A stretch of DNA of 39,513 bases. Source: an uncultured Ruminococcus sp. Lineage in GTDB: Bacteria; Bacillota; Clostridia; Oscillospirales; Ruminococcaceae. A program made the position numbers and the translations under genes. Below the pieces are notes generated by a model. That model searched no databases, had not been told where the DNA came from, and saw nothing but the letters and a program-made list of their open reading frames with translations. The stretch covers positions 1 to 39,513 of the forward strand of contig CADAGC010000037.1 of assembly GCA_902787365.1 (NCBI GenBank). Reading direction: 5' to 3'. Shown here in pieces: positions 22,436 to 30,711 of the stretch; within the stretch, counting starts at the first letter, position 1, and every line of letters starts with the position of its first letter.

Positions 22436-23572
22436 ATGAAAAGGCTAATCAGCTTTGCCTTGTGTATAGCTTTGGGTCTGCCTGTGTTTGGTACGGGCAA
22501 GGCCTCGGCGCAAGATATCTTCGTTTCAGCCAAGGGCGCTGTTGTAATGGAGTATCACACGGGCAAGGTATTATATGATAAAAACTGCAAAGACCGCCTG
22601 CCTATGGCAAGCACCACCAAGATAATGTCAGCCCTGCTGACAGCCGAGAGCGGCGGCCTTGATGAACGCTTTACTGTTGACAGCGAGGCGATAAAGGTCG
22701 AGGGCTCGTCTATGGGCTTGCAGGAGGGGGATACGGTAACTAAGCGTATACTGATGTACGGTATGCTGCTGCCCAGCGGTAATGATGCTGCAAATGCGGC
22801 CGCTGTGGCCGTTGCAGGTAGTGTACCTAATTTTGTACAGCTGATGAATGACCGTGCAAAGGCTATAGGTATGAGAGATACTCACTTCGTCACTTCGTCG
22901 GGGCTTGATGATGATACAGACGAGCACTACTCCACCGCCTATGATATGGCGCTGCTTGCAAGAGAAGCTATAGATAACGGCATCTTTCGTGAGATATGCG
23001 GCACGGCAAGGGCTAAGGTGTGCTTTGGCGACCCGCCATATGACCGCTGGCTTGTGAATACAAACAAGCTGCTGACTTCCTGTGACGGTGTGATTGGCGT
23101 AAAGACGGGCTTTACCGACAAGGCGGGCAGATGCCTTGTGTCGGCCTGCGAGAGAAACGGCACAACGCTTATCTGCGTGACCCTCAATGACCGCAGCGAC
23201 TGGGCAGACCATAAGGCGCTGTATGACCGCTGCTTCGGGCTTTGCGAGAGTGTGAGCCTTAAGACTGACGACCTGTCGGTGAATGTTGTTGGCGGTGAGA
23301 GTGAGAGCGTTGGCTGCTATAGCCCCGAGGTAAAGATTAATCTGCCGATAGGCGAGGGCGACAGCGTCACAAGGCGTGTGCTGATAAAGCCCTTTGTCTA
23401 CGCCCCCACACCGCAAAAGGAGCAGGTGGGCTGCGTGCGCTATTATTACGGCGGGCGGCTGATAGCCGAAAGCCCCGTGCTCACAAAGCTGAGCGTGACT
23501 GCACAAAGCGGCGCAAATACCAGCGTGGCGGAGTATTACTTTGAGAAGATAAAAGGCATAATTGCCGGATAA
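22436..23572 (+). CDS. dacF: D-alanyl-D-alanine carboxypeptidase (S11, DacF type)
   Basis: A protein of about 378 residues from ATG 22436, the start that gives a clean signal peptide (MKRLISFALCIALGLPVFG). Catalytic motifs are Ser59-T-T-Lys62, SGN at 114-116 and KTG at 223-225. After the catalytic domain comes the beta-rich C-terminal PBP5-like domain and an amphipathic end that holds the enzyme at the membrane. It trims the last D-alanine from peptidoglycan stem peptides. DacF is the forespore/sporulation-associated member in bacilli, and its neighbours here fit that. Confidence 0.9.
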   Translation: MKRLISFALCIALGLPVFGTGKASAQDIFVSAKGAVVMEYHTGKVLYDKNCKDRLPMASTTKIMSALLTAESGGLDERFTVDSEAIKVEGSSMGLQEGDTVTKRILMYGMLLPSGNDAANAAAVAVAGSVPNFVQLMNDRAKAIGMRDTHFVTSSGLDDDTDEHYSTAYDMALLAREAIDNGIFREICGTARAKVCFGDPPYDRWLVNTNKLLTSCDGVIGVKTGFTDKAGRCLVSACERNGTTLICVTLNDRSDWADHKALYDRCFGLCESVSLKTDDLSVNVVGGESESVGCYSPEVKINLPIGEGDSVTRRVLIKPFVYAPTPQKEQVGCVRYYYGGRLIAESPVLTKLSVTAQSGANTSVAEYYFEKIKGIIAG

Positions 23573-23616
23573 AAGGAGTGCTGTGAAGCACCCCGATACA
23601 TAAGAAAAGAGGATAT

Positions 23617-24354
23617 ATGGAACCTATCAGATTACAGAAGATAATAGCAGAGGCAGGCGTTTGCTCACGCAGAGCAGCAGAGGCACTCATCGAAAAAGGC
23701 AAGGTCAAGGTCAATGGCCACCCTGCAAAGCTCGGTGATAAGGCCGACCCTAACAAGGACATAATCACCATTGACGGCGAGAGACTGTATGTCAGCCGCA
23801 AGAAGAGCTTCCGCTACATAATGCTCAACAAGCCCCGTGGCTATGTTACCAGTATGAGCGACGAGCTTGACAGGCGTGTTGTTACCGACCTGCTCAGCGG
23901 TGTAGGCGAGAGGGTCTACCCCATAGGCAGGCTCGACCGCAATTCAGAGGGGCTTTTGCTCTTTACCAATGACGGGCAGTTTGCCAATGACGTTATGCAC
24001 CCCTCACGCCATATATCCAAGACCTACCGTGTCACCGTGCGCCCCGATATTAATGATGAGCAGCTGGTGCAGCTCTCCGAGGGCGTTGAGATAGACGGCA
24101 GGAAGACCGCCCCCTGTACAGTCCTTGTGCTTGAAAAGCAGCAGGGCAGGGTAGTGCTTCAGATGACTATCCACGAGGGCAGGAACAGGCAGATAAGAAA
24201 GATGTGCGAGGCTGTTGGCTTAGAGGTGGCAAGGCTAAAGCGTACCTCTGTAGGCCCCGTAAAGCTTGGTATGCTTAAGCCCTCGGAGTGGCGTGACCTG
24301 ACCCCCGACGAGCTTCGTGCAATAAGAACGGCCATAACCAAAAAGAAAGGCTGA
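23617..24354 (+). CDS. rluB: rRNA pseudouridine synthase (RsuA/RluB family)
   Basis: This is a 245-residue protein. The S4 RNA-binding domain is RLQKIIAEAGVCSRRAAEALIEKGKVKVNG (5-34). The catalytic motif IGRLDRNSEGLLLFTNDG has Asp107, and later motifs are SKTYRVTV and EGRNRQIRKMCEAVG. The family modifies a uridine of 23S or 16S rRNA; the RluB position (23S 2605) is the likelier target in Firmicutes. It follows the carboxypeptidase, an arrangement seen widely. Confidence 0.92.
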   Translation: MEPIRLQKIIAEAGVCSRRAAEALIEKGKVKVNGHPAKLGDKADPNKDIITIDGERLYVSRKKSFRYIMLNKPRGYVTSMSDELDRRVVTDLLSGVGERVYPIGRLDRNSEGLLLFTNDGQFANDVMHPSRHISKTYRVTVRPDINDEQLVQLSEGVEIDGRKTAPCTVLVLEKQQGRVVLQMTIHEGRNRQIRKMCEAVGLEVARLKRTSVGPVKLGMLKPSEWRDLTPDELRAIRTAITKKKG

Positions 24355-24416
24355 TAGCCAACAGGGTAAAATATTGTACTCTTACGGCTATACGACACAA
24401 AACGGCAGGATTTCCC

Positions 24417-24445
24417 TTGACAAATGAAAAACGATATGATATAAT
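24417..24445 (+). promoter_or_regulatory. Perfect consensus promoter of smpB
   Basis: TTGACA (24417-24422), 17 bases and TATAAT (24440-24445), 27 bases before the start codon. Confidence 0.88.
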
Positions 24446-24472
24446 TATCTCCACGCAGAGAGGTTAATAGCA

Positions 24473-24943
24473 ATGGCAATAGACAAAAAAGGAACAAAGC
24501 AGATAGCCGACAACAGGGCGGCGAGGCATGATTATTTCGTGCTTGAGCAGATAGAATGCGGCATTGAGCTTGTCGGCACCGAGGTCAAGAGCATAAGGGC
24601 GGGCAGGGTCAACCTCAAAGACGCCTGGTGTTCGGTGGATAACGGCGAAATGTGGGTCAAGGGTATGCACATATCCCCCTACGAGCAGGGCAACATCTTC
24701 AACCGTGACCCCATGCGTGTGCGCAAGCTTTTGTTACATAAAAGAGAGATAATGCGCCTATTCGGCAAGGTCAAGCAGGAGGGGCTCACGCTGATACCCT
24801 TAGCGCTCTATTTCAAGGGCAGCAGGGTCAAGGTGGCTTTGGGGCTTTGCAAGGGCAAAAACCTCCACGACAAGCGGCAGGATATGGCCAACAAGGCCGC
24901 CGCAAGAGAAATAGACAGGGCTATGAAGGAGAGGAACAGATAA
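24473..24943 (+). CDS. smpB: SsrA-binding protein
   Basis: This is a 156-residue SmpB with [29 protein letters not shown] at 13-41, the core RVNLKDAW, the HKREI segment and the C-terminal [25 protein letters not shown] that enters the mRNA channel during trans-translation. Its RNA partner ssrA is encoded 150 bases downstream, so both halves of the ribosome rescue system are linked. Confidence 0.97.
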   Translation: MAIDKKGTKQIADNRAARHDYFVLEQIECGIELVGTEVKSIRAGRVNLKDAWCSVDNGEMWVKGMHISPYEQGNIFNRDPMRVRKLLLHKREIMRLFGKVKQEGLTLIPLALYFKGSRVKVALGLCKGKNLHDKRQDMANKAAAREIDRAMKERNR

Positions 24944-25089
24944 ATGCATAATGCATAATTGATGTATCGCCTTCTGCGATGATATGCCCATTCGGGCAAC
25001 AGTTCTTCAGATTATTTTAAACTAATAAAACAGCATGACCACTTTAATAATACGTCTTGCGTAGCAGGACACCTTCATTATGCATTCCT
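24944..25089. repeat. ATGCATAATT intergenic repeat with inverted ends between smpB and ssrA
   Basis: The left end reads AATGCATAATGCATAATTG and the right end CATTATGCATTC, imperfect inverted copies about 145 bases apart. Inside are the hairpins ATCGC/GCGAT and GCCC-ATTC-GGGC. This resembles a small non-autonomous mobile element (MITE-like). It displaces ssrA from smpB. Confidence 0.55.
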
Positions 25090-25092
25090 AAC

Positions 25093-25452
25093 GGGGCTGC
25101 AATGGTTTCGACGGGGGTGGTGAAGTGGGATAAGCGGGTAGAGGACCGCACACTCTTTAAACGGCGGACGTTTTAAAATTAAACGACGAAACTAATTTTG
25201 AATTAGCTGCTGCTTAAGTCAGCGCTCGTCGGGCCTTTGAGTACCACGGCTTAGGTCTCGGCGTCGATTATGTGGTGAACGTGCAGAGGGTACGCCCGTA
25301 GCCTTTGTATGTATACCGGGCTACCAAAGAACACAGCGTGTCTGCTTGCTGTGTCGGCGGGAACTGCCGCAAGGCGCAATAACAGACTACACCCGTAGAA
25401 AGTCGCAGGGATCTGCTTTCGGACACGAGTTCGATTCTCGTCAGCTCCACCA
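25093..25452 (+). ncRNA. ssrA: Transfer-messenger RNA (tmRNA)
   Basis: The 360-nt RNA has the tRNA-like acceptor GGGGCTG (25093-25099) pairing with CAGCTCC (25442-25448), then the discriminator A and an encoded CCA. The typical 5' segment GCAATGGTTTCGACGGGGGT and 3' T-arm GGACACGAGTTCGATTCTCGTC are present. The peptide-tag frame ends NDETNFELAAA with stop TAA at 25215-25217. The residue at the resume position is not certain: the frame upstream reads TTA or AAA where GCN is more usual. With SmpB it frees stalled ribosomes and tags the unfinished protein for breakdown. Confidence 0.96.
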
Positions 25453-25463
25453 TATTTTAATAG

Positions 25464-25496
25464 CAGTCGTTCTTTCGGGAACGGCTGTTTTCTTTT
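25464..25496 (+). terminator. Terminator of ssrA
   Basis: CAGTCGTTC (25464-25472) pairs with GAACGGCTG (25479-25487), one G-T pair, followed by TTTTCTTTT. Confidence 0.9.
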
Positions 25497-25528
25497 ATCA
25501 AATCTCTCCACAAATCTCCTTCCCCCTC

Positions 25529-25557
25529 TTGCTTAATTGGTGATAATATGTTATAAT
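25529..25557 (+). promoter_or_regulatory. Promoter of the zinc-knuckle membrane protein gene
   Basis: TTGCTT (25529-25534), 17 bases and TATAAT (25552-25557), 35 bases before the ATG. Confidence 0.7.
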
Positions 25558-25591
25558 ATCTTTGTATAACTTAGAAAGGACACACCATTTG

Positions 25592-26800
25592 ATGAGTATT
25601 GACATAAATAAACTTGCATCCCTTATGAGACTTAATGTTACCCCCGAGAAAACCGCCCGCTATGGCACGATCGGCGGCTATAATACCTATTTGATGTACT
25701 TTAAGGGCGATATGTCCTTTGCTGTGAGGATATATGCTAATCATATCGATAAGTCGCTGAGAGAAGCGCTGTATGAGTTCTCTCGCAGCCGTGAGCAGTA
25801 TTCCTTTGTGAGAATGTGGGAGGGGCGAGTTACCGCTATCTTCACCCTGTATGATACCGACACCGAGGAAACAGCACAGCAAAAGCTTACAGAGCTGTAT
25901 TCTTTTGTTGCGAGCCTTGGCTTTGCGCCCTGCTGCTCGACCTGCGGCGGCAACCGCCCCGCAAGGCTGTATGGCTTTACGAATGACGGCCTTAATCTCT
26001 GTGAAGACTGCGAGAAGATAGTCGCAGCTGATGTGACCAATGCAAACGCCGTGCGTGACCTGCAAAAGCCGAAGATAAAAAAGGCTCTCCCGGGGATATT
26101 GATAGGCGCAGCGTCGACATTTCTCTTTGCTCGCTATACGGGCGGCAAGTCGCCTTATCTTGTGAGCGGCGGTATTGATGCTGTCGCAGGTATCATGATC
26201 GCTGTGATTATCATCAAGGCTTTGGCAGTCAAGACGAGTATAAAAACAGCCGCTGTGAGCGCCGCCCTCTGTCTGATTGCTTATGTGGCAGGAAATGTAA
26301 TGTGGCACGCTGACTATTTTGCTAAGTTCAATAAAGACCACGCTGCCGAGCAGCAGTATATAATCGACTACTGCGACGCTGAAAAAGCAGGCGAAAACCC
26401 ATATCAGGACGCAATAGTCAAGGGCGATAATGACCTGATATCCAAGTATAAGGGTATGCACCACCTCACCCCAGAAGAAAGAGAAGACTACTACATGCGT
26501 ATAGTTGAACACCAGACCACTAAAAGCTGTGTCAAGGACTTTTATAAGCTTATGTATTCCGATTACGGCGATAAAATGCGAAAGGGCTTTATGATGCTCA
26601 ATCTCGGCGGTATACTGGGTGTTGTTATAGGTCTTGCGATATTCTGGCGCTTAGCCCTTAAGGTAGACTCGGCAAAATATAAACTTGTTGCGCTGCCAAA
26701 CGTTACCCTAAACCCCTATGATATTATAATGAGTAACGGCGGTGGAATTCCACCCACCGTAAATGAAAGTGATAAACAACAAGTATCTAATGAAAAATGA
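25592..26800 (+). CDS. Membrane protein with zinc-knuckle-like motif, unknown function
   Basis: A protein of about 402 residues from ATG 25592 (AAAGGA upstream). The soluble N-terminal part (1-110) resembles no family I know. A Cys4 knuckle follows (CSTCGGNRPARLYG...LCEDC, roughly 110-140). Membrane helices lie at about 165-240 (LPGILIGAASTFLFARYTG, AVAGIMIAVIIIKALAV, AAVSAALCLIAYVAG), then a soluble loop of 100 residues, and a last helix (LGGILGVVIGLAIFWRLAL). It has its own promoter. Presumably a membrane-bound protein with a metal-binding cytoplasmic domain; role unknown. Confidence 0.7.
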   Translation: MSIDINKLASLMRLNVTPEKTARYGTIGGYNTYLMYFKGDMSFAVRIYANHIDKSLREALYEFSRSREQYSFVRMWEGRVTAIFTLYDTDTEETAQQKLTELYSFVASLGFAPCCSTCGGNRPARLYGFTNDGLNLCEDCEKIVAADVTNANAVRDLQKPKIKKALPGILIGAASTFLFARYTGGKSPYLVSGGIDAVAGIMIAVIIIKALAVKTSIKTAAVSAALCLIAYVAGNVMWHADYFAKFNKDHAAEQQYIIDYCDAEKAGENPYQDAIVKGDNDLISKYKGMHHLTPEEREDYYMRIVEHQTTKSCVKDFYKLMYSDYGDKMRKGFMMLNLGGILGVVIGLAIFWRLALKVDSAKYKLVALPNVTLNPYDIIMSNGGGIPPTVNESDKQQVSNEK

Positions 26801-26825
26801 TGAGTGATCATAGACGGGAGGCAGC

Positions 26826-26999
26826 ATGATATCAACTTTATATGAACCATTCAGGCACTGGTCAGAAAATGGATCTGTTTATATCCTGTCTGATACGCAT
26901 TTTAAAGATTCTGATTGTAAACTCATGGATCTTGACTGGATAGAACCAGATGAACAGGTCGATATCCTAATACACCCTGCGCTCGGGCGGGCTGTTTAA
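26826..26999 (+). pseudogene. 5' fragment of a metallophosphoesterase gene
   Basis: ATG 26826 (GGGAGG upstream) opens MISTLYEPFRHWSENGSVYILSDTHF. YILSDTHF is the first metal-binding motif of calcineurin-like phosphoesterases (Asp and His). The reading is normal up to about EPDEQVDIL (near 26965). After that it runs out of its proper frame into the next gene's 3' half and stops at 26997-26999, after 57 codons. The other four metallophosphoesterase motifs are missing. Confidence 0.7.
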
Positions 27000-27342
27000 T
27001 TCGGTAACATATCAGTATGATGAGAACGGCTATCACGTCTTCCATGAGTCGCAGTTCCTCGGCGGGGGAGATTATATAGCAGTTCCCGACACAGCTGAGC
27101 TGCCGCCTTCTGTGAGCATATGGAACGAGGTCACGCTTGTCTCGACAAATAACACCGTTTCGGGTGCTGTGGGCATTATCACCATAGGAGATAAACCCTG
27201 TGACCTTATGCCCGAGAGTACAAAGATAAGGGGCTGTTACTTTGTCCTTGATATCTTTATCATGGCGTTTGATATGGTGGGCTTTGCGATATATGAGATA
27301 ATCAGAGCGATAGTTACCTTTGTAAGGAGCAGGCAAAAATGA
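26971..27342 (+). pseudogene. 3' fragment of a membrane protein gene, paralogue of the next gene
   Basis: From 26971 an open frame without a start reads YTLRSGGLFNSVTYQYDENG, then FLGGGDYIAVPD and SIWNEVTLVST, with a membrane helix near the end, and stops at 27340-27342. The same order occurs in the following intact gene (GDYILEANNGVLSSCFYEGED, FPLGGDDFYAIPD, FMWDRCTLLTP). So this is the back half of a tandem paralogue, joined by a deletion to the front of a metallophosphoesterase gene. Confidence 0.65.
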
Positions 27343-27962
27343 AAATGAACACGATACTTGCCATAGTGTTTCTTGTGCTGCCTATAGCAATTGCGGTATA
27401 CAACATAAGACACAACGAGGGCAGTACAAAAAAACGGATAATTATAACTTCTGCCATATTGGGCGGGCTGTTTGTTATAGCATTGTTTCTCGGCGTCGCC
27501 GAGGATATGCGCCTTGATGGCTATAAAGGTGACTATATCCTCGAAGCAAACAACGGTGTGCTTAGCAGCTGCTTTTATGAGGGAGAGGACAGCGGCTACC
27601 GCATAGTCAAAAAGACCTTCCCCCTCGGCGGTGACGACTTCTATGCAATACCTGACAGCGTTGATAAGCCCGCACTTACCTTTATGTGGGATCGCTGCAC
27701 GCTGCTTACTCCCAAGGACGAGGAGGGTAATGAGCCCAAGTACATAGACCTTGATGAGCATAAAGACTGCCAGCTGTTAAACGAAAACGCCGTTATCTTA
27801 GGTGATTACAGCACCCTGCTTTTGTATACAATGGTGTGGCTTTTCGTAGCTTTCGGCGGCTATCAGTTTGTTCGCTTTGCTATTACTGTGCGAAGCAATG
27901 CCTTTGTGCAGTCAGATGAAAAGCAGGCCGATAAAAAGAAAACCAAACCGAATAAAAAGTGA
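27339..27962 (+). CDS. Membrane protein of unknown function (tandem paralogue)
   Basis: This is a 207-residue protein with two N-terminal helices (about 4-20 and 34-51), a soluble beta-rich middle (GDYILEANN to DLDEHKDCQLL) and a third helix near 160-180, ending in a Lys-rich tail. The start ATG overlaps the stop of the preceding fragment (ATGA), with AAGGAG upstream. Family not recognised. The preceding fragment shows that a second copy once stood here. Confidence 0.65.
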   Translation: MKMNTILAIVFLVLPIAIAVYNIRHNEGSTKKRIIITSAILGGLFVIALFLGVAEDMRLDGYKGDYILEANNGVLSSCFYEGEDSGYRIVKKTFPLGGDDFYAIPDSVDKPALTFMWDRCTLLTPKDEEGNEPKYIDLDEHKDCQLLNENAVILGDYSTLLLYTMVWLFVAFGGYQFVRFAITVRSNAFVQSDEKQADKKKTKPNKK

Positions 27963-28003
27963 AAACTGTGCATTATTTCAGCGCATTTATATAGGAGGAC
28001 TTT

Positions 28004-30706
28004 ATGAAAAAACTGACAAAACGCATAGCAGGCTTTGCGCTTGCTCTTGCACTTGCAGGGGCGAATGCCGCCTACCTGCCCGTGACCCCCGTCTATGCGG
28101 GGCAGATGCTCGGGCAGACCGACTTTGAAGACGGCGTAGGCCTGCCGTGGCACGTATGCGAGAGCATGACGGGCGAAATGGAATTCGAGATAGACAACGG
28201 CGTTTACAAGATAACTATAGTAAACCCCGGCGGCCCCTCAAACGGCGGTGAGGATAGGTGGGACTGCCAGTTCCGCTACAGGGGCCTTAAGATAGTACAG
28301 GGGCAGAGCTATACTGTCGAGTTTGATATAACCGCAAGCAATAACTGCACTTACTACACCAAGATAGGCGATATGGCCGAGCCTTATTCGGAAGACTGGC
28401 ACGGCGAGCCTGACAGCGGCCAGTATAACAACTACTGGGACGTAAAGCCCCTCACCGCAAATCAGAAAACTTACGTTCGTGGCACGTTTACAGCTAACAG
28501 AACGGCTGATGTTGAGTGGGCGTTCCATATCGGCGGCGACAGCGTTCCAAAGGGCACGGTGTTTACTTTTGATAATATGTCGCTCACCTGCGACACCAGC
28601 TCAGACTATGACTATAAGGCAGAGGAGAGCTATCAGCGAGCCGAGATAGCCGCAAACCAGCTTGGCTATTTCAAGGGACGTAAAAAGCAGGCGACTCTTA
28701 TCACCGACTCTGACAAGAAGATGAGCTTTAAGCTCTGTGACGAGGGCGGCAAGGAGGTCTACAAGGGCGAGACAAAGACCTTCGGCTATGATGAGGATTC
28801 GGGCGACAAGGTTCAGGTGATAGACTTTACCGACTTTGACGAAACGGGCAAATTCTATATCGAGGCCGACAACGGCGCCAAGAGCCGCACTTTTGAGATT
28901 TTCTCAGATACATCTGCCTACAGCTCAATGCTCTATGACGGGCTTAATTACTACTACCAAAACCGTTCGGGCATTGAGATAAAATCAGACTACATAACCT
29001 CGGGCGATAAGTCAGCCCTTGCAAGGGCGGCAGGTCACACCACCGACAATGCAACAATCGAGCAGACCTGGGGCTACAGCGCTTCATCAGGCACGCAGGA
29101 CGTTTCGGGCGGCTGGTATGATGCGGGCGACCACGGCAAGTATGTTGTCAACGGCGGCCTGTCGGTATGGCTTTTGAACAATATGTATGAGCGTGCAAAG
29201 GCCGCAGGCTCCGACGCCTTTGAAGACGGCTCAATGGCTATTCCCGAGAACAACAACGGCTACCCCGACCTGCTTGATGAAGCAAGGTGGGAGACCGAGT
29301 TCATGCTCAAGATGATGGTCAAGGACGGCGACTGTAAGGATATGGTCTACCACAAGGTACACGATATCAAGTGGACAGCCCTCGGTATGACCCCTGCGGA
29401 GGATACCTTGGAGCGTATAATCAAGCCCCCCACGACCTGTGCGACCCTTAACCTTGCGGCCTGTGCGGCACAGTCATACAGGCTGTGGAAAGACTATGAC
29501 AGCTCATTTGCAGACACCTGCCTTGAAGCTGCTAAGAATGCCTACGCCGCCGCAAAGAAGCACCCCGAGATGTATGCTCCCCTTGATGAGAGCGTGGGCG
29601 GCGGTGCTTACGGCGACACAAGCGCTGAAGACGAATTCTACTGGGCAGCCTGCGAGCTTTATGTATCAACAGGCGACAGCACTTATCTTGACGATATGAA
29701 AAAGAGCAAGTACTACCTCAAAGTACCCACCAAGCTTGATGACGGCGAGAGTGTTGACACTATAGGCTCGTTCGACTGGGGTCATACAGCGGTGCTTGGC
29801 AATATGACACTTGCCCTTAACAAAGACAAGGCTGGCGACTATGATGCACTCAAAAAGGCTTTTGCCGATGCGGCAGATTATTACTTAGACCTTGAATCAA
29901 AGCAGGGCTACGGCCTGCCCTACGGTCAGAGCACTATAGGCTTTGCAGATAATGACAAGGGCTATAACTGGGGCTCAAACAGCTTCGTGCTCGATAATGC
30001 TATCGTTATGGCATATGCCTATGATATGAACGGTGACGACAAGTATCAGGACGGCGTTGTAGGCGCTATGGACTATATCTTAGGGCGTAACGCAGTTGAT
30101 AACTCATACGTCACAGGCTACGGCAGCCACACCACCACATACCCACATCACCGCTTCTGGTCGGGGCAGGAGTTTGAAGGTTTCCCGCTCGCACCTAACG
30201 GCGTTATGGCTGGCGGTCCCAACAGCGGTATGGAAGACCCCTGGGTAAAGGGCAGCGGCTGGAAGAAAGGCAAGATAGCCCCGCAGAAATGCTACCTTGA
30301 CCATATTGAAGCCTGGTGCGTCAATGAGTGTACTATCAACTGGAACGCCGCCCTTGTCTGGGCTGACAGCTTCCTCTGCCTGCAAAACGGCAATATCGAA
30401 AAGGGCGCTGTCTATGTAAGCGACGAAAAGGCTGAGGACACCAAAACGGTGACGGAGACTGACTCTTCTTCGGAGTATGATAAGGAAAAGACGAATGAAG
30501 ACGTTAAGAAATATGACGACAGCAAGTCGGATAAATCAAGCGACAGCAAGTCGGATAAGGACAGCGATGATGACAGCGGCCTCGGCATATGGCTTTATAT
30601 CATAATCGGTGCTATTGTGCTGATAGCGCTCATATCGCTTGAAATATTCGCCTACAAGATAATCAAGCTTAAAAGTAATGACAAGAACGGAGAGAAAAAG
30701 GAATGA
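28004..30706 (+). CDS. GH9 endoglucanase with CBM4-like module and C-terminal membrane anchor
   Basis: The protein has 900 residues. A signal peptide (1-32) comes first. A CBM4/9-type carbohydrate-binding module (about 35-197) starts GQTDFEDGVGLPWHV. An immunoglobulin-like CelD_N domain (212-300, AEIAANQLGY) precedes the GH9 (alpha/alpha)6 catalytic domain (305-795). Catalytic residues are present: Asp373 and Asp376 in GGWYDAGDHGKY, HHRFW at 715-719, and the acid Glu775 in VNECTINWNAAL. A Ser/Asp/Lys linker (805-858) leads to one membrane helix (about 861-884) and a short basic tail. There is no dockerin, so the enzyme is probably held on the cell surface by its own helix. It cuts beta-1,4-glucan. 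Its stop overlaps an ATG of the next frame. Confidence 0.93.
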   Translation: MKKLTKRIAGFALALALAGANAAYLPVTPVYAGQMLGQTDFEDGVGLPWHVCESMTGEMEFEIDNGVYKITIVNPGGPSNGGEDRWDCQFRYRGLKIVQGQSYTVEFDITASNNCTYYTKIGDMAEPYSEDWHGEPDSGQYNNYWDVKPLTANQKTYVRGTFTANRTADVEWAFHIGGDSVPKGTVFTFDNMSLTCDTSSDYDYKAEESYQRAEIAANQLGYFKGRKKQATLITDSDKKMSFKLCDEGGKEVYKGETKTFGYDEDSGDKVQVIDFTDFDETGKFYIEADNGAKSRTFEIFSDTSAYSSMLYDGLNYYYQNRSGIEIKSDYITSGDKSALARAAGHTTDNATIEQTWGYSASSGTQDVSGGWYDAGDHGKYVVNGGLSVWLLNNMYERAKAAGSDAFEDGSMAIPENNNGYPDLLDEARWETEFMLKMMVKDGDCKDMVYHKVHDIKWTALGMTPAEDTLERIIKPPTTCATLNLAACAAQSYRLWKDYDSSFADTCLEAAKNAYAAAKKHPEMYAPLDESVGGGAYGDTSAEDEFYWAACELYVSTGDSTYLDDMKKSKYYLKVPTKLDDGESVDTIGSFDWGHTAVLGNMTLALNKDKAGDYDALKKAFADAADYYLDLESKQGYGLPYGQSTIGFADNDKGYNWGSNSFVLDNAIVMAYAYDMNGDDKYQDGVVGAMDYILGRNAVDNSYVTGYGSHTTTYPHHRFWSGQEFEGFPLAPNGVMAGGPNSGMEDPWVKGSGWKKGKIAPQKCYLDHIEAWCVNECTINWNAALVWADSFLCLQNGNIEKGAVYVSDEKAEDTKTVTETDSSSEYDKEKTNEDVKKYDDSKSDKSSDSKSDKDSDDDSGLGIWLYIIIGAIVLIALISLEIFAYKIIKLKSNDKNGEKKE

Positions 30707-30711
30707 CTTTT

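Noticed and set aside
22628-23506. 292-codon frame opposite the carboxypeptidase gene
   Set aside because: Antisense to a gene with all catalytic motifs; no ribosome site.
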